Position numbers and translations under genes: made by a program
NCBI GenBank assembly: GCA_949825045.1
Contig: OX463814.1
Location: 31,576,383-31,640,382, forward strand
Reading direction: 5' to 3'
Length of the DNA: 64,000 bases
Origin: Argyresthia goedartella
Taxonomy: Eukaryota; Arthropoda; Insecta; Lepidoptera; Argyresthiidae
Shown here: in pieces, positions 19,393-28,950 of the stretch
How positions within the stretch are numbered: the stretch's first letter is position 1
Layout: every line of letters begins with the position of its first letter
The notes under the pieces: model-generated
What the model saw: only the letters and a program-made list of their open reading frames with translations
The model's database searches: none
Told to the model about the DNA's origin: nothing

Positions 19393-20709
19393 CATAGTCA
19401 GGTCATAAGTTTTGTCACATGTGCAATATGAAATAATTTAGACATGTTTATTATTTATGTAAACATTTATATAGCAAAATTAACTTATTAAAACATAGAT
19501 TCTTATGGTAATAAAGTTTATTCAAAATGACCCCCGCGATTTTGAATACAGGCCTTTATTCTGCGCAGCCAGTCGTCTATCGCAGCACGAACGAGGTCCA
19601 TGTCAATATCGGCGGCTGCCTTAATCAAGGATGCTTTGAGTGACTCCAAATCAGGATGAGGCTTTGAGCAGGCCTTTTCCTCCAAGTGTTGCCATATCTT
19701 GTAATCTAACGGACTCAAATCTGGACTGGAGGAGGGCCAGTCTTCGTGCCGGATGAAGTCGATTTAACGCACCGCCAGCCAGTCTTGTGTGCTTTTCGCT
19801 CTATGAGCTGGCGCAGAATCTTGTTGGAATATCCAGTGCCTGTTATTAAACATGGTATGAGAAACAGGTTCCACAAGGTTCTTGAGGATTGTATTTTGAT
19901 ACACAACTGCATTCGTTTTTACGCCTTTCTCACAAAAATGTACCTCAGTTAAGCCCCAATAAGAGACTCCCAACCAAACCATGAGCGAGGATGGAAAATG
20001 ACCTCGTTGGACACGCGGAATACGGTTGCTCGCTTCTTCACTGCTGTGTGCGTACACCTTATCGTTTTGTTTGTTGTAGCTCTCTTCCACGGTGAAAATT
20101 TTTTCATCCGAAAAAAGAATTTCCCGATGCTTTTTTCCCGCGTACCGCTTCAACAAAGCGCGGCATCTCTTCAGTCTCAGGTCCATTAAACGAGCGTCCA
20201 AACGATGTCCTGTTTTTCTTCGATATGCCCTAAGCCCTAAGCCCTAAGTCTTCATTAAACACCCTTTTCACCGTGGTCCTGCTTAACCCCATCTGAAGGG
20301 CCAACAGTTTCTGCTTACGTATGGGATTTCTTTGCATTCGCGCCTTCACAGCTTTTATCACTGCTGGAGTCCTAACAGAGCGAGGGGGACCACTTCTTGA
20401 CCTGTCATCTACACTAGAGTCTTCATTGTATCGTTTTATGGTACGATAATCGAATTTTTTGGTTATATCCAAATTTTTCAGTAAGTCGAAAATCTGAATT
20501 GGCGCGTAACCGCAACGATGCAACGCAATAACTGCGACACAGTCTTCTTTAAGTGTCCACTCCATATTTAAAAATGAGGAAAATTCTAAAAAGTACACAT
20601 TTTTTATTTTCATGAAAAATTCGAAATTCGAATTAAATAAACTTTTTTGTGGCCAGCGTTCTAAATTAAAAAGTTTTTATTGTGTGACAGAACTTATGAC
20701 CTGACTGTG
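19393..20709 (-). mobile_element. maT DNA transposon copy 2, degraded
   Basis: 1317 bp flanked by TA (19391-19392 and 20710-20711). The left end is CATAGTCAGGTCATAAGTTT and the right end reverse-complemented is CACAGTCAGGTCATAAGTTC, as in copy 1. It is oriented opposite to copy 1 and nearly identical in sequence. The transposase is broken by a 7-bp duplication and a nonsense codon. Confidence 0.93.
19518..20565 (-). pseudogene. maT transposase pseudogene
   Basis: Same protein as 13044-14084. It starts at an ATG (minus strand, 20565) giving MEWTLKEDCVAV. Near 20235 the plus-strand sequence has three CCCTAAG units where copy 1 has two, a 7-bp gain that shifts the frame. Near 19763 a TAA replaces the Glu after WLAVR. 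The catalytic blocks LFSDEKIF, FQQDSAPAHRA and SPLDYKIW are still readable. Missense changes include the GPPR linker (GRPR in copy 1). Confidence 0.9.
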
Positions 20710-20711
20710 TA

Positions 20712-21760
20712 TATTTGGTTCACGGCAATAACGATCCGAAAAGACCGGTTTACACAATTGCGAATTGATTTTCCGAAATGGGTTCTGAACCAGCGGTTAC
20801 CTCAAAAGGTCCGTAACGTTTTGAAACCTTCAACTCTGCGCAATTTGAGCTGGATGTTATCGAAACGTAAGCATTATTGTTTTAGGAGATCTAACCCACA
20901 CCATAGCGAAGTGCATAGTTCGATAAATACCGAACTATGAATTCCACTAGCCACAGCACGTCCTTGGCTGAGCCAAATCATATATACCGACTCAGCCTAC
21001 ACATTAGACCTCCAGCGAAATTTACATTTAATTTAAAGATGCAACTTGAATCCAACCTGACCCAAGGCAATGCAAAACACCTACCCGGACCTAAACAATG
21101 AACTTTAGACTGTAAATTGATCTCTTCGCGCGTCCCCGACAACACTAAAATGTCAAAATATCAACAGGATATGTTATCTGTGTTGACACCGGTTTAACTT
21201 TGTTCTGAATTTGTTATTTCCATCCGCGGAACCTCATCGATCAAACAGTCTCCCTATGCCCTGCCAACCTAGGTTTAGCCGCAACTAAACTCCTGTCTAG
21301 CCTAGTCTAAAACCTAGTGTTATACCACGTCCATTATCGACACCACTCGAAAATGGTTGAGTTTGATTTGAATGTGCTTGAATGTTTAATGACTGGGTGT
21401 GTGGGAATTTCAAAACTCGCTACTCGAAAGGAATGAGGAGAGGATTAGCCCGCGAATATCCTAAGAGCCAATCCAGGAACCCTATGGTGAAGTAAAAAGG
21501 AATTTAGGGTCGCTCCAAGCCCAGATTCAGACTCAGATAATTGACTTACAAGTTCTTTTCTAACGACCCAAGGATAGTTTTGGAATTTGGGGTTGGTTGA
21601 TATAAAGGTTAGGAACCGAGGTATATCTCGGCGCTTCAGACACTCACGAAAACCCACTGAAACTTCGCAATCACAATTTCGTATAGTTCTGACGCGTAAC
21701 ACGGCAGACAAAACTGTTTAGAACTCGTGAAAGACGACTGTCACAGTAGCTAGACGCTGA
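20712..21760. other. Interior of the TGTAAYGG element, no domain recognised
   Basis: On the minus strand an 88-codon frame (21711-21445) begins about 50 bases after a plausible TATA/initiator pair. Its product (SVGFRECLKRRDIPRFLTFI) matches no family I can name. Nothing else was supported. Confidence 0.35.
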
Positions 21761-21798
21761 GACTGAATGCTCTCCCTTCCCCCACAATCGTATTTATA
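21761..21798 (-). promoter_or_regulatory. Candidate core promoter (TATA box and initiator)
   Basis: On the minus strand CGTATAAATACG (TATAAATA at 21798-21791) is followed about 34 bases later by ATTCAGTCTC, an arthropod-like TCAGT initiator at 21766-21761. It lies upstream of the 88-codon frame within the TGTAAYGG element. The spacing is slightly longer than usual, so this is a candidate only. Confidence 0.35.
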
Positions 21799-22467
21799 CG
21801 CCCCACATGTCTGAAAGAAAAAAAAATCAGCGTCCTTTGCGAACACGCTCTGCCCAAGCGAAGCTTCTTATCACTAACTACACAGGGTCTATTTTCAACC
21901 ATGCCATGCAGATCCGCCGTTCTACAAATTGTGTGTACGCATATACACTATGATCAACCGTAGGTTATCACTCAAATCATTTGGTACTGCCGATACACAG
22001 AATCTGTTGATCGCTGACCAATAAAAGCTTGTTGCGATTAATTAAGCATTCCCGACCGCTAGGTGCGCGCAGCAAAGACCACTAGAATGCTATTCAAACT
22101 AGTCGTGTCAGACCCTCCATCTCATACCTCAATCGCAATTGTATATTTGCAATCAACATAATAGCTTTCTCCGTATCGTCCCATAATAACCTTTCATTAT
22201 TTAGTTATTCATAATTTTATTCAACGCGCAGCCAAATCGGCTCTGATCTCTACACATCTCGCAGGAATGCGACAAAAAAACCTGACCTGTAAACTTCCCC
22301 GAACCATCCCACGCGTCGGCTCTGTTTTTTGCTAACTTGCCACTGAGCTACGCAAAACCCCCAAACGTTATCTGAACCGATTCGTATTCAAAACAGCGCG
22401 GCGTTGGGCTAGCCCTCTATCACGCAGAATGAAGTATCAAATGTACCGACTCTCGTGTACCATTACA

Positions 22468-22532
22468 ATGACACTATGAAAGTAACTAAAATATACTAGC
22501 CTAGATGTAGCCACATCCACATGTTTTATCTG
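22468..22532 (-). mobile_element. LINE part 2, upstream continuation of 18306-18923
   Basis: ATGACACTATGAAAGTAACT followed by AAAATATACTAGCCTAGATG and TAGCCACATCC matches the reverse complement of about 58870-58935 almost base for base. Homology fades at about 22532, the 5' truncation point of this copy. Confidence 0.85.
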
Positions 22533-22656
22533 AGAATCGGTTGACGCCCGCCTTTTGCTTTAGTAGTCTTGTGATTCAACCTCCTACTACGAACAACGTA
22601 TAGTGATAGAAATAAATATATCGTTATGAACAACTTTCCTGATAATCTAGGGTATG

Positions 22657-22900
22657 ACAGAAAGGTGTAGTCATATTTGAGGGAGTTGTTAGGGACATCA
22701 TTCATAACAACTTTCAATTCGAAAACGATGCGATCAGAGCAACTTAATTTTTCACTTCTCCATACAAATCAGCTGACCGCACGGCACAAAATGTATGAAG
22801 ATGTGAAAAATAATGTTGCTTAATCTAATCGGTGTCATAGAAACAGTTGTTTAGAATAATCTCCCTAACAACATCCTAAAATATGACTACATCTTTCTGT
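22657..22900. repeat. Inverted-repeat MITE, 244 bp
   Basis: The left arm from 22657 (ACAGAAAGGTGTAGTCATAT...GTTGTTAGGGA) and the right arm ending at 22900 (reverse complement ACAGAAAGATGTAGTCATAT...GTTGTTAGGGA) are about 38 bp each with a few mismatches. A second inner pair (TTTTTCACTTCTCCATACAA near 22750 against TATGAAGATGTGAAAAA near 22793) also folds. No coding sequence. Confidence 0.8.
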
Positions 22901-23104
22901 ACAAATAAGTGACAGCCTGTGTTTGTATAAACAAGTGACGTACGAGAAACACTTTGCGGGGCCGATGTCTTCTGAACAGGGCTCAGTTTATATCGCAGGT
23001 TTGTGCGAAGATAGGGTCAAGCAAATTAAATAATTGATCATCAAACATAAACAACAAACAAAAACATTTATTTAAGGAAATGGAACTCTCTGATACGACA
23101 AAGA

Positions 23105-23219
23105 AACCCCTCATATCCACACACGTACACACACGCACACACAAACACACACACACAAACACACACACACACACACGCACACACAAACACAGACAGACAT
23201 ACACACGCACGCACACACT
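23105..23219. repeat. (CA)n microsatellite, imperfect
   Basis: About 115 bases of CA repeats interrupted by single G or A changes (CACG, CAAA, GACA). Open frames on either strand across it are artefacts of the repeat. Confidence 0.9.
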
Positions 23220-23223
23220 TTAT

Positions 23224-23593
23224 AATATATATGTCACCGCAATATTGTCAAAAGCGTTAGTTTATAATCTAATGTTTTTTTTCTCTCGTTAGTTTACAAA
23301 CTATCGATAAAATGTAAACTGTACCGTACTGCTTTCGAAATGACGCGTTAGTTTATAATAAAACCGTTAAATTGTGAACTGGTTCGAACTTGAATTGCAA
23401 ACGAAATACAGCGATACGAGCGCAGCGAAGCTCCCGAATAGTCTTCGAGTTAGGTTGACATTTACATGTCAACCTTACTTATTGTACTTACGTACAAAAG
23501 AAACGTAAATTCTAAACCCTGTCGGTCTGGTTTACAATTTGTCGATAGTTTACAAACTAACCGTTTTGACAATCTTACGGTGATATATATATT
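23224..23593. repeat. Inverted-repeat MITE, about 370 bp
   Basis: The left end ATATATGTCACCGCAATATT followed by GTCAAAAGCGTTAGTTTATA pairs with the right end (reverse complement ATATATCACCGTAAGATTGT then CAAAACGGTTAGTTTGTAAA). GTTAGTTTACAAACTATCGA recurs near both ends. The centre contains a perfect 10-bp hairpin (AGGTTGACAT / ATGTCAACCT, about 23451-23474). It abuts the (CA)n tract. Confidence 0.75.
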
Positions 23594-23781
23594 TTTTTTA
23601 ACATTACCTATCTATTATTGTTTATTTTTCACAATGTAAAATTACCTTTTGTAGATGTTTTGTGATCTTAATCCTCATCATAATTTATAACGGATATATT
23701 TCGTAACTGGCATTATATCAGTGTTATTTTTATCGAATGAATTACTTATGCTGTGAAATATCAACAAATAAATAAATAAAT
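23594..23781. other. AT-rich spacer
   Basis: Nothing recognised apart from AT-rich runs next to the SINE end. Confidence 0.4.
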
Positions 23782-23905
23782 ACATAGAAAACATCCTCGA
23801 TCAAGAAACAAATATTCATGCTCGTCAATCACACAAATATTCGCCCTTACCGGGATTCAATCGTCACCACCCAGGACCGTCAGCTTCGTAGGCTACATCA
23901 GTTTT
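23782..23905 (-). mobile_element. tRNA-derived SINE, family 2, fragment
   Basis: On the minus strand GCCTACGAAGCTGACGGTCC is followed by a decayed B-box and CGGTAAGGGCGAATATTTGT, then GAGCATGAATATTTGTTTC. The same order occurs at 30270-30525 and 61330-61582 on the plus strand. Transcribed by RNA polymerase III when intact. Confidence 0.7.
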
Positions 23906-24892
23906 TAATTATTTCTATTGTTATTATTACTGTCATTTACTACGATAATAAATGGATGAGCCAGGCCCGAAATGAAGTGGTTGCGGTGGAAGTAGGCGTG
24001 CAAGTGCCTTTATTTACTTTAGTCACCGAAGAATAAAATAACCAATGAAATTCCACTGAGTTCTACTGAAAAACAGAACGTTTTGAATAGTTATAAACAA
24101 GTGAATGAAAGCTGGCGCAAGGCTCATATCCTTACATCAGTTCGAGCGTGAATAAAACTGCTGAAGTCACAGGTACGCATTTCATTCGATGTCTTATAAA
24201 ATATCTGTGCTACCTTTTCTGGTATAATAATAGTTTTTGCTAACTGGATATATAGCTCAGGACCATTAAGTTAAAAATGACCAAATAAATAAAATCCTTC
24301 ATAACTACGTGAAATTTGGTTTACTGACGTTGTGTTTGATAATTAACACAAAAAACAGGGGTGTGTGGGTGTACGAAATACTTTAATGAAATACAAAGTA
24401 TACTTATGAGAATCGGCAACGTATATAAATATTCATAGCATGATATTTTCTGCCTAACTTTTGGGTGGCACATTTTTCAAAAGCTAGCAACACTGGTTTC
24501 ATTACTGCCAACTTAACGGCGAAGGGATAAGTTATCCAGCTATCTGGGCAAAAAAAAAAATCTATTTCATTTCATCTGAAATACACTTTAGAATGCTCTG
24601 CGGCCTTTTTAATTTTTAAATAACCTCGAGTATCGCTTTACGGCGAGAACACTTATTGGAAGTTTACGCTATGATTAAAAAAATTCGTAGAAAATTTGTG
24701 CATCATACTGCCTTTAGGAAGTCTTTAAACAAGCTTTGGTTTCCGAAATACAGTTGACTTAAAATTAAAAAAAAAATACAAATAAAGAAATTGACGTTGA
24801 AGAATCTATGTCGCAGTCTTCGGTGCGACTGTCTCCACCAACCAACCGCCGAACAGGGCTTGGTCCCCGGATATTCTGAATATAAAATGACT
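23906..24892. other. Non-coding stretch
   Basis: AT-rich sequence with no recognised gene or complete element. Confidence 0.4.
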
Positions 24893-25095
24893 TTTGTGGC
24901 GTTGCGGTTCGAAGCTCTGCCCCCTAAGCAAAAAGGTTCCGGATACGAGTCCCCGCTGGGGAGGAATAACAAAACCCCAGGTCTTGGATGTTTATAAGTA
25001 CCTATGTGACTGTTTCGGGCTCCCACGACACAGGGTATCCTTGTGAAGAGTCCGAATAAATGTTTTGCCTGTATATAAATGTTTTATGTTAATAT
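24893..25095 (+). mobile_element. tRNA-derived SINE, family 1
   Basis: Starts TGTGGCGTTGCGGTTCGAAG (A-box-like), has GATACGAGTCCCCGCTGGGG (B-box-like) and then the family body: AACAAAACCCCAGGTCTTGG, GTGACTGTTTCGGGCTCCCA, CGACACAGGGTATCCTTGTG and GCCTGTATATAAATGTT. The body matches 46174-46385, 44845-45000 and 35229-35330. Confidence 0.8.
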
Positions 25096-25690
25096 AAAGA
25101 TAAAGATATTTTATTTGTCTGAATGTGGGTTACAGGGTTGTTAAACTTTCTTTCGTTCTTGCCACACTTTACCTTAAAGGCGTACAAATACTAATATTAA
25201 ATACTAAATTAATTTAAATTTAATTGAATTATAAACATACATGTCCAAAAATTCCTGATTAATTAATCAATACTGCAAACACAGTTATAAGTTATAATAA
25301 ACATACACTACCTAATCATTAAACAATCTTTCAGTCACCGTTGAGGAAATCCTGAACGCTATAGTAGGCTTTGCTATGCAAGTGTTCTTTAAGCTACGAT
25401 TTAAATAAATTGAAATATAAACTGTCTAAATGCTACTTGGTAAATCTTGTCGGTCTATTTTGAGTTCTAGTCCAGTGTTTGTTGACTCTGCGCCTGCTTG
25501 TTAGAGGTCTCTAGCTGTGTGAAGTGCCTCATATCTTCTCATTACAGAGTGGGAGGCAGTTTTTACTATGAAAGCCAGACCAATTCCAGAGGCGTCACGG
25601 CCATCTAATAAAAATTAAGTTTCAAAATAGAATCACAACCGGTCGTAATTGTAGTTGGTGGATTTTGACGCTTTCAGAATTCGACGGACT
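25096..25690. other. Non-coding stretch, possible LINE remnants
   Basis: AT-rich. A patch at about 25450-25600 (minus strand LHTAR-like) could be a worn LINE 3' region, but I cannot support it further. Confidence 0.3.
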
Positions 25691-25695
25691 ATCAA

Positions 25696-26225
25696 TGATT
25701 AAATTCCACGCCTCAACCGAACGGGCGTGGAATCTTGGTAGGGTTGGTTTTCACCAGGAGTACTGACCTTTGACGCCGTGGACCGGAATTCGAAAGCTCA
25801 ATTCGAGGCAGGAATACGGGATGGGGACCACCAGGGGGGTGAGGGGAGTCGAATCTTACTCTCGTCGTAGCCCGATGCTGTCGCCGTCGCTGCCGAACGC
25901 GACGAATTGGGGACCGAACCACTTTCCTTTCACAACACGAAGCACTCACTCCGATGACGTGAATCTACTTATTTCCCGACGACTGTTCCGTGCTTATTAT
26001 AATTAACATTCCGACCAGGCCCGACACCTGTGTTAGATAATTATTACAATTAAAATACAGCCAAGGCCCGACTGCCATGTGCCGACATTTTTCTCATGTC
26101 AAAAAAAGTAACCTCTAACTCGTCATCTCGTTTCTATACAAGTGACAGCTAGTGATGTCCCGATCACTCGCATTCGATCCGCGCAACGAAAAAACCGGTG
26201 CGTTCCGAAGCATAAATATTAAACA
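25696..26225 (-). mobile_element. Solo LTR of the BEL/Pao family (530 bp), with 5-bp target duplication
   Basis: The reverse complement runs TGTTTAATATTTATGCTTCG to GGCGTGGAATTTAATCA and matches the LTR at 2600-3183 in block order throughout. The plus-strand tips are TG (25696) and CA (26225). ATCAA is present directly on both sides (25691-25695 and 26226-26230), the 5-bp duplication expected of BEL/Pao. No internal region is present, so LTR-LTR recombination has removed it. Short open frames inside are not genes. Confidence 0.93.
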
Positions 26226-26230
26226 ATCAA

Positions 26231-27590
26231 TCTTTAACAATTAATGTTCTTGAATTTAATCAGTGTTGGCGGATAATAGTTCAGCGTAGTCGCTGTGGTC
26301 CCATAAACTTTAATTTTATGAAAGTTCATAAGTTTAGTTCCAAACTTTACTAATGTTATTACATCTTGATTATCAAATCAAAATGTAATAATTAATAAGT
26401 GGGTATGGGTAGTTACATGGGCCTATTTCAGAGACATAATTAGTCTCATGATAATAACTGTATTAACCACATGAATTTAATAGTAGCTATTAATTTGTAC
26501 AATCATTGTTTGTTATGTATTATGTAATTGATTATTTGTGGGAACTCAATTGCTCTAATTATCCCTCATCTAAGATAACAAGAAATGGGTAGTATTTCAA
26601 CGAATTTCTGTGGACAAGTTTATGCTTGGCAAAAATACTGGTTTTGCCTGGCTGAATTTCTGAATAGCGACTAAAAATGAGCTTCGTCTGAAAAAAATAC
26701 TGAATAGCGCGACTAAAAATCTAAAAACAGAAACTTAAAAACCTTAATGCGAGTAACATATACAAAGCGAGCGATGGATTTTGTTGATCTTACATGTTCA
26801 CCTACCCTGACCCACCTGCTCGTCGAGACAGTCTTTATTTAGCCAACAAACGGTGGCAAAATTATTCAGTAATTTAGTCGCGCGATTGAGTATTTTTTTC
26901 GCTCATTTCAGAAAACTCCGCTGTCCATGGTCACTGGCTCAATTGTTTTTTTTATTCGGTGGTTTTATTATTCGCCATAAGAAATTAATTCAATGTATAG
27001 GTGAAGTCACATAAATATGCACCTAGTTTTCTCACTACAACCGATTATTTCGTAAGGTCTAAGATAGATTGTTATTTTGAGACATCTTATTGGCACTTAT
27101 GGATACGATGTTATAATATTGTCATTAGATTAGATAATGTTTACATCGTACATTGTGTAAAAAAAAAATACGAAAATTTAAAAAATTACATCCCCTAGAG
27201 AGAGGTCTACTAGAGCTTCGTGGTGCTATCTTCTCTGAGGAGCGTATTTCCGAAGCTCTGGCAGAGTGTTAGTTAATGGACTTTCTTTTTCCTGTGCGAA
27301 ATTTAGCCATGAATCACCACTTGAAGGAGAAATTTCCTTTTTCAAACTCAAATCAGTTATGTACTCATTGGTTTAGTTGATCATATCTTTTTTTTTCCTA
27401 TGTATATGACACTTAAGTAAGTATTTGACTTGTAAAAGTGCATTATTTTGCCTACTTGCGATAAATGATTTGATTTAAGACAAAGTACAAAGTTATAAGC
27501 GAAAGTGTAAGAGGCGTCCAATACATCTACGACGCTAGAGTTACTCAAATTAGCCTCGTCGCTTCCCTACTGAGTATACTCCGGTTTACA
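26231..27590. other. AT-rich non-coding stretch
   Basis: Only a weak internal duplication near 26660-26720 (GAATAGCG(CG)ACTAAAAAT twice) was seen. No gene recognised. Confidence 0.4.
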
Positions 27591-27593
27591 CAC

Positions 27594-28801
27594 GACGACA
27601 ATCAAACCCAGTTCAGAGGCATCACAACTTACAAATGAACTAGCCGACCTAATCATTGATCAAAAATAACTTGGTTCAATTGTTTCCCTCTAACGGCCGA
27701 TCCCAATAACCTATCTCTATCCGTGATCTGCAGATTACGGGTTACATTTGACAGTTTCCCTATGGTATTTATGTCAAATTTGACAATAGCAGTCTCAAAT
27801 CTGCAGATTATGGATAAAAGATAGGTTATTGGGATCGGCCGTAAGCTGATAACTTTCGAACCACCGATTTTAATAAACCGTGGCTTTGAACTATATACGA
27901 CTATCAAACCGAGTCCAGAGAATCACAACTTACAACTGAACTATCCGACCTAATTATTGATCAAAAATAACATGGTTCAATTGTTTACCTCTAACGGCCG
28001 ATCCCAAATAACCTACCTCTATCCGTGATCTGCAGATTATGGGTTACATTTCACAGTTGCGCTATGGGATTTATGTCAAATTTGACAATAGCAGTTTCAA
28101 ATCTGCAGATTATGGATAAAAGATAGGTTATTGGGATCGGCCGTAAGCTGATAACTTTCGAACCACCGATTTTAATAAACTGTGGCTTCGAACTATATAC
28201 GAATATCAAACCCAGTCCAGAGACATCACAACTTACAACTGAACTAGCCGACCTAATTATTGATCAAAAATAACTTGGTTCAATTGTTTCCCTCTAACGG
28301 CCGATCCCAATAACCTACCTCTATCCGTGATCTGCAGATTATGGGTTACATTTCACAGTTGCGCTATGGGATTTATGTCAAATTTGACAATAGCAGTCTC
28401 AAATCTGCAGATTATGGATAAAAGATAGGTTATTGGGATCGGCCGTAAGCTGATAACTTTCGAAGCACCGATTTTAATAAACTGTGGCTTCGAACTATAT
28501 ACGACTATCAAACCCAGTCCAGAGACATCACAACTTACAACTGAACTAGCCGACCTAATTATTGATCAAAAATAACTTGGTTCACTTGTTTCCCTCTAAC
28601 GGCCGATCCCAATAACCCACCTCTATCCGTGATCTGCAGATTACGGGTCACATTTGACAGTTGCCCTATGGGATTTATGTCAAATTTGACACTAGCAGTT
28701 TCAAATCTGCAGATTATGGATAAAAGATAGGTTATTGGGATCGGCCGTAAGCTGATAACTTTCGAACCACCGATTTTAATAAACCGTGGCTTCGAACTAT
28801 A
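27594..28801. repeat. Four tandem 302-bp units, each carrying an embedded MITE
   Basis: The anchor ATCAAACC(C/G)AGT(T/C)CAGAG starts at 27601, 27903, 28205 and 28507, exactly 302 bp apart. Units share CAACTTACAA, ATTGATCAAAAATAA, then TCTAACGGCCGATCCCA and a mirrored CGGCCGTAAGCTGATAACTT, then ACCGATTTTAATAAAC. Units are nearly identical; differences are single substitutions and 1-2 base indels. The array ends abruptly at GAACTATATCGTAGGG. It is non-coding. Confidence 0.92.
27694..27841. repeat. MITE inside the first 302-bp unit (TIR CGGCCGATCCCAATAACCTA, TAA duplication)
   Basis: CGGCCGATCCCAATAACCTA starts at 27694, and the reverse complement of the segment ending at 27841 gives the same 20 bases. 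The inverted homology continues inward to a shared CTGCAGATT. TAA flanks both sides (27691-27693 and 27842-27844). A 3-bp TAA/TTA duplication is typical of PIF/Harbinger-type elements. Matching MITEs sit at the same place in the other three units. Confidence 0.8.
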
Positions 28802-28814
28802 TCGTAGGGAAGTC

Positions 28815-28950
28815 TGATACCATTTTCATTATCACTGCATTGACAATCCTTCCACCCGTTTGACTGCTAGGGGGCCACAAACAGGCACACAGACACAGAT
28901 AGACACTTCAAACCTATGAAGCTCCTCTTTTTTCACCGGGTGTTAATATA
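28815..28950 (-). repeat. Dispersed repeat, 'TGTCTGT...AAACGGGTGGA' type
   Basis: The minus strand reads GTGTCTATCTGTGTCTGTGT, then GCCCCCTAGCAGTCAAACGG and GTGGAAGGATTG. It resembles 45315-45500 and 63690-63870, which share CTGT.GGC...CAAACGGGT.GA followed by an AAAATCGGTT-like stretch. A short non-coding dispersed repeat. Confidence 0.55.

Larger units (their letters stand above)
18924..22467. mobile_element. Unclassified 3.5-kb element with TGTAAYGGYACACG inverted ends and 4-bp target duplication
   Basis: It splits a LINE precisely: the LINE reads CCATAGGACATGA up to 18923 and resumes CACTATGAAAGTAACTAAAA at 22472, as in the unbroken copy near 58930. ATGA occurs on both sides (18920-18923 and 22468-22471). 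The left end is TGTAACGGCACACG and the right end, reverse-complemented, TGTAATGGTACACG: 12 of 14 match. A maT element (19393-20709) sits inside; without it the element is about 2.2 kb. No transposase or RT domain was recognised. TIRs plus a 4-bp duplication suggest a non-autonomous DNA transposon; a TG...CA-ended LTR element is the alternative, but I found no direct LTR pair. Confidence 0.7.

Noticed and set aside
20225..20250. Telomere-like CCCTAAG repeat
   Set aside because: Only three 7-bp units, and they lie within the maT transposase gene where copy 1 has two. It is slippage, not a telomere.
18924..22467. LTR retrotransposon with TG...CA ends
   Set aside because: Considered because of TG/CA tips and a 4-bp duplication, but no direct repeat of the left end occurs near the right end, while the ends match as inverted repeats over 14 bases. 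Kept only as the weaker alternative.
23080..23292. His/Thr-rich and Cys/Val-rich ORFs over the CA tract
   Set aside because: Both strands stay open only because of the dinucleotide repeat.
27594..28801. CRISPR array
   Set aside because: Unit is 302 bp with near-identical content and no unique spacers, in eukaryotic DNA.
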